Positions 61,901-64,000 of a DNA stretch of 64,000 nucleotides are shown piece after piece (within the stretch, counting starts at the first letter, position 1; every line of letters starts with the position of its first letter). The notes under the pieces are model-generated. The model was not told the DNA's origin and did not search any database. It saw nothing but the letters and a program-made list of their open reading frames with translations. The translations under genes and the position numbers were made by a program. Source of the stretch: Actinomadura luteofluorescens (lineage in GTDB: Bacteria; Actinomycetota; Actinomycetes; Streptosporangiales; Streptosporangiaceae); contig NZ_JACCBA010000001.1 in NCBI RefSeq assembly GCF_013409365.1, positions 7,502,001-7,566,000 of the forward strand, read 5' to 3'.

Positions 61901-62558
61901 GTTCGCCCGGCTCGGCCTGCTGTCGTCCGGGCACCTGGTGGAGGTCACCCGCGCCGACCTCGTCGCCGAGTTCATCGGGCAGACCGCGCCGCGCGTGCGG
62001 GACGCGGTCGGCCGCGCGCTCGGCGGCGTGCTGTTCGTGGACGAGGCGTACACGCTGGCGTCCGGCGGCGGCGGCGACCGGCGCGACTTCGGCCACGAGG
62101 CGATCGCCGAGCTGCTGCGGCTGATGGAGGAGCACCGCGGCGACCTGGTGGTCATCGTCGCGGGCTACGACGCCGAGATGGAGCGCTTCCTGGACGCCAA
62201 CCCGGGGCTGAAGTCGCGGTTCCCGAAGCGGCTGCGGTTCCCCGACTACTCCGACGACGAGCTCGTCACGATCTTCGAGTTCATGGCGGCGGAGGACGGG
62301 TTCGCGCTCGCCCCCGGCATCCTGGACGGGCTGCGCCGCCTCGTCGCGGCCCAGCCGCGCGGCTCCTCGTTCGGCAACGCCCGTCTCGTCCGCAACCTGC
62401 TGGAGGCGGCGATCTCCCGGCAGGCGCAGCGCATCACCGCCAAGGAGGACGCGGCGGCGGGCGAGATCGACCCGGCCGAGGTCGCGCTGCTGCGCCCCGA
62501 GGACCTGCCCGAGGCCCCGCCCCGCGAGGAGCAGGGAGGCTACGGCCTCTACATCTGA
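58977..62558 (+). CDS. three-module CbxX/CfqX-type AAA protein
   Basis: The 1193-aa protein has a helical N-terminal region (about 1-400) and three AAA modules. Module 1 has Walker A-like GPEGTGKG near 419 and LLVVDDLEKL. Module 2 has GNTGTGKG near 682 and VLVVRDAHALV, in which the usual DE is RD. Module 3 has canonical GNPGTAKT near 958, VLFVDEAYTL and the VIVAGYDAEMERFLDANPGLKSRF pore/sensor region. Modules 2 and 3 resemble EccA/SpoVK/CbxX proteins, but no ESX genes are adjacent. AGGAG precedes the GTG. Only module 3 looks fully competent for hydrolysis. Confidence 0.87.
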   Translation: MSSPRLPDHLEVLLTEEPVLDVYAYGPWRVPDGLYEEMRERAVAYNTDQRAVVLTRQLSDFYGSDTSAAGAEQWSLLTFLLGASAVRGGSRGDVDYELLSAFLATPESAVRDPAAWFTQGGRWRPPGLWLPEPAGDDRERRAVMFELARAGLEVFEGLEPLERRRRALMGLFDRRAADPALREADMTVPNRRLEDLWVSGLTEEELAVLPELAGPVGYLGWVCEGLDAAHEGLAGAVADGDEPDVALARLLLAADAAVVPAELAVVLGTARYENVEERFRAARDGFAAEAWQYDVRAWLARGLVAGAADAARAWLDMAVRFTGAVQGLPEAPVSPRSRVPVRPFQTDLRRLFTVRRVFNTLKFGSGEDGSRTAPAERAEPGARSGPPLIGQPELSRALQDAVAARLAGQRPVRLLVAGPEGTGKGTAAEIVESALGEGGAVREALWISDQVFASLGVSDAVLWLQARVRDCLEGRMLLVVDDLEKLAAHERCGAAAAEELRRLMARSPSLNVVALCRPGGDRRLFDANPALVRAFDVARTRDFAEDDLAELFTLAVARLGARAGAETAAAAGAMLRRTPPMLNLRGARLVEHMASRAVAEADRRAREDGTDAGPLEVTAADLPQRLIAGRPADSDPLAELAACVGIEPVKREVDALVAEAKAARLRREAGMTARTRLRHLVFTGNTGTGKGKVAQILGRIYADLGVLSSGHTVEVERADLLGEYASESVLRVRRAVEQAHGGVLVVRDAHALVSAASDAARGREVLDVLLTSVQAHTEDLVVVLTGPAAEMNGLLKSHPDLAAAFPRTLRFPDLTDEELVEVFTAKAADSGFELAPGVLDKVRALVEAAPRERGVGNVRIMTNLLERAVAMQGRRVLADGIVDEDESLDVILPEDVPDTLTRGRDDVPGDPLAEVERLIGLADIKREVAALVAEVRAEQLRRDAKVSPAPPARHMVFAGNPGTAKTTIARLIAAVFARLGLLSSGHLVEVTRADLVAEFIGQTAPRVRDAVGRALGGVLFVDEAYTLASGGGGDRRDFGHEAIAELLRLMEEHRGDLVVIVAGYDAEMERFLDANPGLKSRFPKRLRFPDYSDDELVTIFEFMAAEDGFALAPGILDGLRRLVAAQPRGSSFGNARLVRNLLEAAISRQAQRITAKEDAAAGEIDPAEVALLRPEDLPEAPPREEQGGYGLYI

Positions 62559-62808
62559 CCGGGCCCTCCCGATCACCTCGCCGCGCTCCGGCAGGTGGAC
62601 GCGGCCGGCGTCCTCCGCGCGTACGACCAGCCCGGGGCGGTATGCGCCGTAAGAGGGACGATGTCCGCTTCGTTTCTCCCAGAGCGCGGTGATTTGTTGG
62701 TGTGGACAATCATGCGCCGGACGGACGCGCGGCACGCCCGGGTTGTCTAAGGTCTACGGCATGGTTGACGGCTGGCCGCAGGGCCGGACACGCAAGGAGG
62801 GCGACCGC
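62559..62808. promoter_or_regulatory. region upstream of the LCP gene
   Basis: No gene is supported here. A GACAA/TTGTC inverted pair (about 62704 and 62744) flanks a GC-rich stretch. An ATG at 62761 could extend the LCP protein by 16 residues. Confidence 0.35.
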
Positions 62809-63924
62809 GTGGGGCGAAGCAGGGAGAACTCCGCACGCGCGGAGCACCATCAGGCCGCCTACGGGCGGGACACTTACGACGACCCGTACGACGACCCGTA
62901 CGCCGGCGACCAGCTCGCCGGGGGACGGGCCGACCAGGGCGGCCCCCGCGGCGGGGCGCCCTACCGCCGGCGGCGCCGGCGGCGCTGGCCGCGGGTGTTC
63001 GGCGCCCTCGTCGCCGTGCTCCTGGTGGTCGTCGTCGGCGGCTACTTCTACCTGGACTCCCGGCTGAAGCGCGAGTCGGTCCTCGTGGACTACGCCGGCC
63101 GGGTCGCCGACACACCGGGGACGAACTGGCTGGTCGTCGGGTCCGACAGCCGCGAGGGCCTCTCGAAGGACGACCAGAAGCGCCTCGCGACCGGGTTCGC
63201 CTCCGGGCGCCGCACCGACTCGATGATGCTGCTGCACTACGGCGCCGGCGGGACGTCCCTCATCAGCCTGCCGCGCGACTCCTACCTCCCGATCCCCGGG
63301 CACGGCTCGAACAAGCTGAACGCGGCCTTCGCCTTCGGCGGGCCCAAGCTGCTCGTGCAGACCGTGGAGAAGGCCACCGGGCTCCACATCGACCACTACG
63401 CCGAGATCGGCTTCGGCGGCTTCGTGGGCGTGGTGGACGCGGTCGGCGGCGTCGACATCTGCGTCAAGGAGAACATCAAGGACCGCAAGGCGGGGCTGAA
63501 CCTCAAGGCCGGATGCCAGACGCTGGACGGCGGCCAGGCGCTCGGCTACGTCCGGACCCGCGCCTTCGCCCGCGCCGACCTCGAACGCGTGGAGCACCAG
63601 CGGCAGTTCTTCGGCGCGCTGATGAGGAAGGCCACGAGCCCGGGCACGATGCTCAACCCGTTCCGCGGCGTCCCGCTGGCCATGAACGCCACCAGCAACT
63701 TCCTGGTGGACGACGGCGACCACCTCTACGACCTGGTCCGCATGATGTGGGCGATGAAGGGCGTCAGCGGCGGGAACGGCGTCACGACCACCGTCCCGAT
63801 CGGGGGCTCCGGGAGCTCCGCCTCCGCCGGGTCCTACATCACCTGGGACAGGTCCAAGGCGTCCACGCTCTTCGGAGCGCTGAAGCAGGACCAGGAGATC
63901 CCGTCGAACGTCATCACGAAGTGA
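62809..63924 (+). CDS. LytR-CpsA-Psr (LCP) family cell-wall transferase
   Basis: The 371-aa protein has a polar cytoplasmic N-terminus with tandem DDPY units, an Arg cluster (YRRRRRRRWPR), one transmembrane helix (VFGALVAVLLVVVVGGYFYL, about 62-81), and an extracellular LCP domain. The domain has NWLVVGSDSREGLS, GRRTDSMMLLHY, SLISLPRDSYLPIPGHGSNKLNAAFAFGG and GYVRTRAFARADLERVEHQRQF, carrying the conserved Arg/Asp residues that bind polyprenyl pyrophosphate. LCP enzymes attach teichoic acids or glycans to peptidoglycan. AAGGAGGG precedes the GTG at 62809. Confidence 0.9.
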   Translation: MGRSRENSARAEHHQAAYGRDTYDDPYDDPYAGDQLAGGRADQGGPRGGAPYRRRRRRRWPRVFGALVAVLLVVVVGGYFYLDSRLKRESVLVDYAGRVADTPGTNWLVVGSDSREGLSKDDQKRLATGFASGRRTDSMMLLHYGAGGTSLISLPRDSYLPIPGHGSNKLNAAFAFGGPKLLVQTVEKATGLHIDHYAEIGFGGFVGVVDAVGGVDICVKENIKDRKAGLNLKAGCQTLDGGQALGYVRTRAFARADLERVEHQRQFFGALMRKATSPGTMLNPFRGVPLAMNATSNFLVDDGDHLYDLVRMMWAMKGVSGGNGVTTTVPIGGSGSSASAGSYITWDRSKASTLFGALKQDQEIPSNVITK

Positions 63925-63928
63925 CGGA

Positions 63929-63967
63929 CCGGCCCGTCGCCTCGCCCGGCGCGAGGTGGCGGGCCGG
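63929..63967 (+). terminator. long GC hairpin after the LCP gene
   Basis: The arm 63929-63944 pairs with 63952-63967 over 16 positions with two G-T type mismatches. There is no T-tract. Confidence 0.55.
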
Positions 63968-63988
63968 ACGCTCGAATAGAGTCGGGCC

Positions 63989-64000
63989 ATGGCCGAACAG
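63989..64000 (+). CDS. start of a gene cut off by the window end
   Basis: ATG GCC GAA CAG begins at 63989. AATAGAGT ends about 7 nt upstream and could be a -10 box for a leaderless gene. Only four codons are visible, so no product can be named. Confidence 0.35.

Noticed and set aside
58977..62558. Type VII secretion locus
   Set aside because: The AAA protein resembles EccA, but no EccB-E, WXG100 or mycosin genes are in the window.
58434..62735. 1433-codon open frame on the minus strand opposite the AAA gene
   Set aside because: It is low in recognisable motifs, rich in RGDQLAGVH-type composition, and mirrors third-position GC of the AAA gene. Only its last 117 codons, the STAS protein at 58434-58787, are real.

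Overview
The window is very GC-rich, uses many GTG starts and short or absent leaders, and has typical actinobacterial gene content: WhiB, a SigB/SigF-type sigma factor, ECF41, GAF-ANTAR and STAS proteins, two DUF574 methyltransferases, a complete conservon, Ohr and LCP. It reads as chromosome of a spore-forming high-GC actinobacterium, most likely Thermomonosporaceae/Streptosporangiales (Actinomadura-like). The genus is an inference from gene content, not from a marker gene. I see no rRNA, tRNA, CRISPR, phage or transposase gene.

Layout. 0-11 kb: GntR regulator, HelD/HelR-type RNA polymerase-associated ATPase, Tat-exported PhoD, ATP-dependent DNA ligase divergent from a RibD-like reductase, a 4-TM protein, GlgX, a GNAT and a DUF4262 protein. 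11-24 kb: lipoprotein, DUF574 methyltransferase, Ohr/TetR pair, HAD protein, ECF41 sigma factor (SigJ type) with its SDR neighbour, a STAS-sigma operon divergent from a GAF-ANTAR protein, an ABC-F protein behind a probable leader-peptide attenuator, a second DUF574 enzyme, two Imm49-like immunity genes and a WD40 remnant. 24-31 kb: AidB-like flavoprotein, DUF1707 protein, and a sulfite-reduction operon (sir, small zinc ribbon, cysH, chelatase) behind a leader peptide ending Ile-Cys-Arg. 31-43 kb: BrkB-type membrane protein, a phosphotriesterase-fold protein lacking most metal ligands, phosphoribosyltransferase, WhiB, an IdeR-box Suc_Fer ferredoxin, then a divergent lipid locus (TetR-GlpD / AGPS-like oxidase-lipid kinase) and two phosphatase/membrane genes. 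43-52 kb: a 3'-5' exonuclease/DNA polymerase bracketed by inverted copies of a structured repeat, MFS pump/TetR, FAD monooxygenase and an SsuABC-type importer. 52-64 kb: conservon cvnABCD, SGNH hydrolase, STAS protein, a large three-module CbxX/CfqX-type AAA protein, and an LCP protein.

How genes work together. sir, cysH and the chelatase supply APS reduction, sulfite reduction and siroheme; a ribosome-controlled attenuator probably sets their expression. The ABC-F leader has the same logic (short uORF whose stop abuts a terminator hairpin), suggesting induction when ribosomes are perturbed. The AGPS/GlpD/lipid-kinase genes share a divergent, TetR-controlled promoter and likely act on DHAP/G3P-derived lipids.

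Most unusual signals: (i) two approx. 145-bp inverted repeats whose hairpin stems differ by compensatory substitutions, flanking a DNA polymerase gene; (ii) the ABC-F uORF/attenuator; (iii) the cysteine-type leader; (iv) a phosphotriesterase pseudoenzyme; (v) an IdeR box embedded in the glpD stop codon; (vi) a triple AAA protein with one canonical and two degenerate modules.
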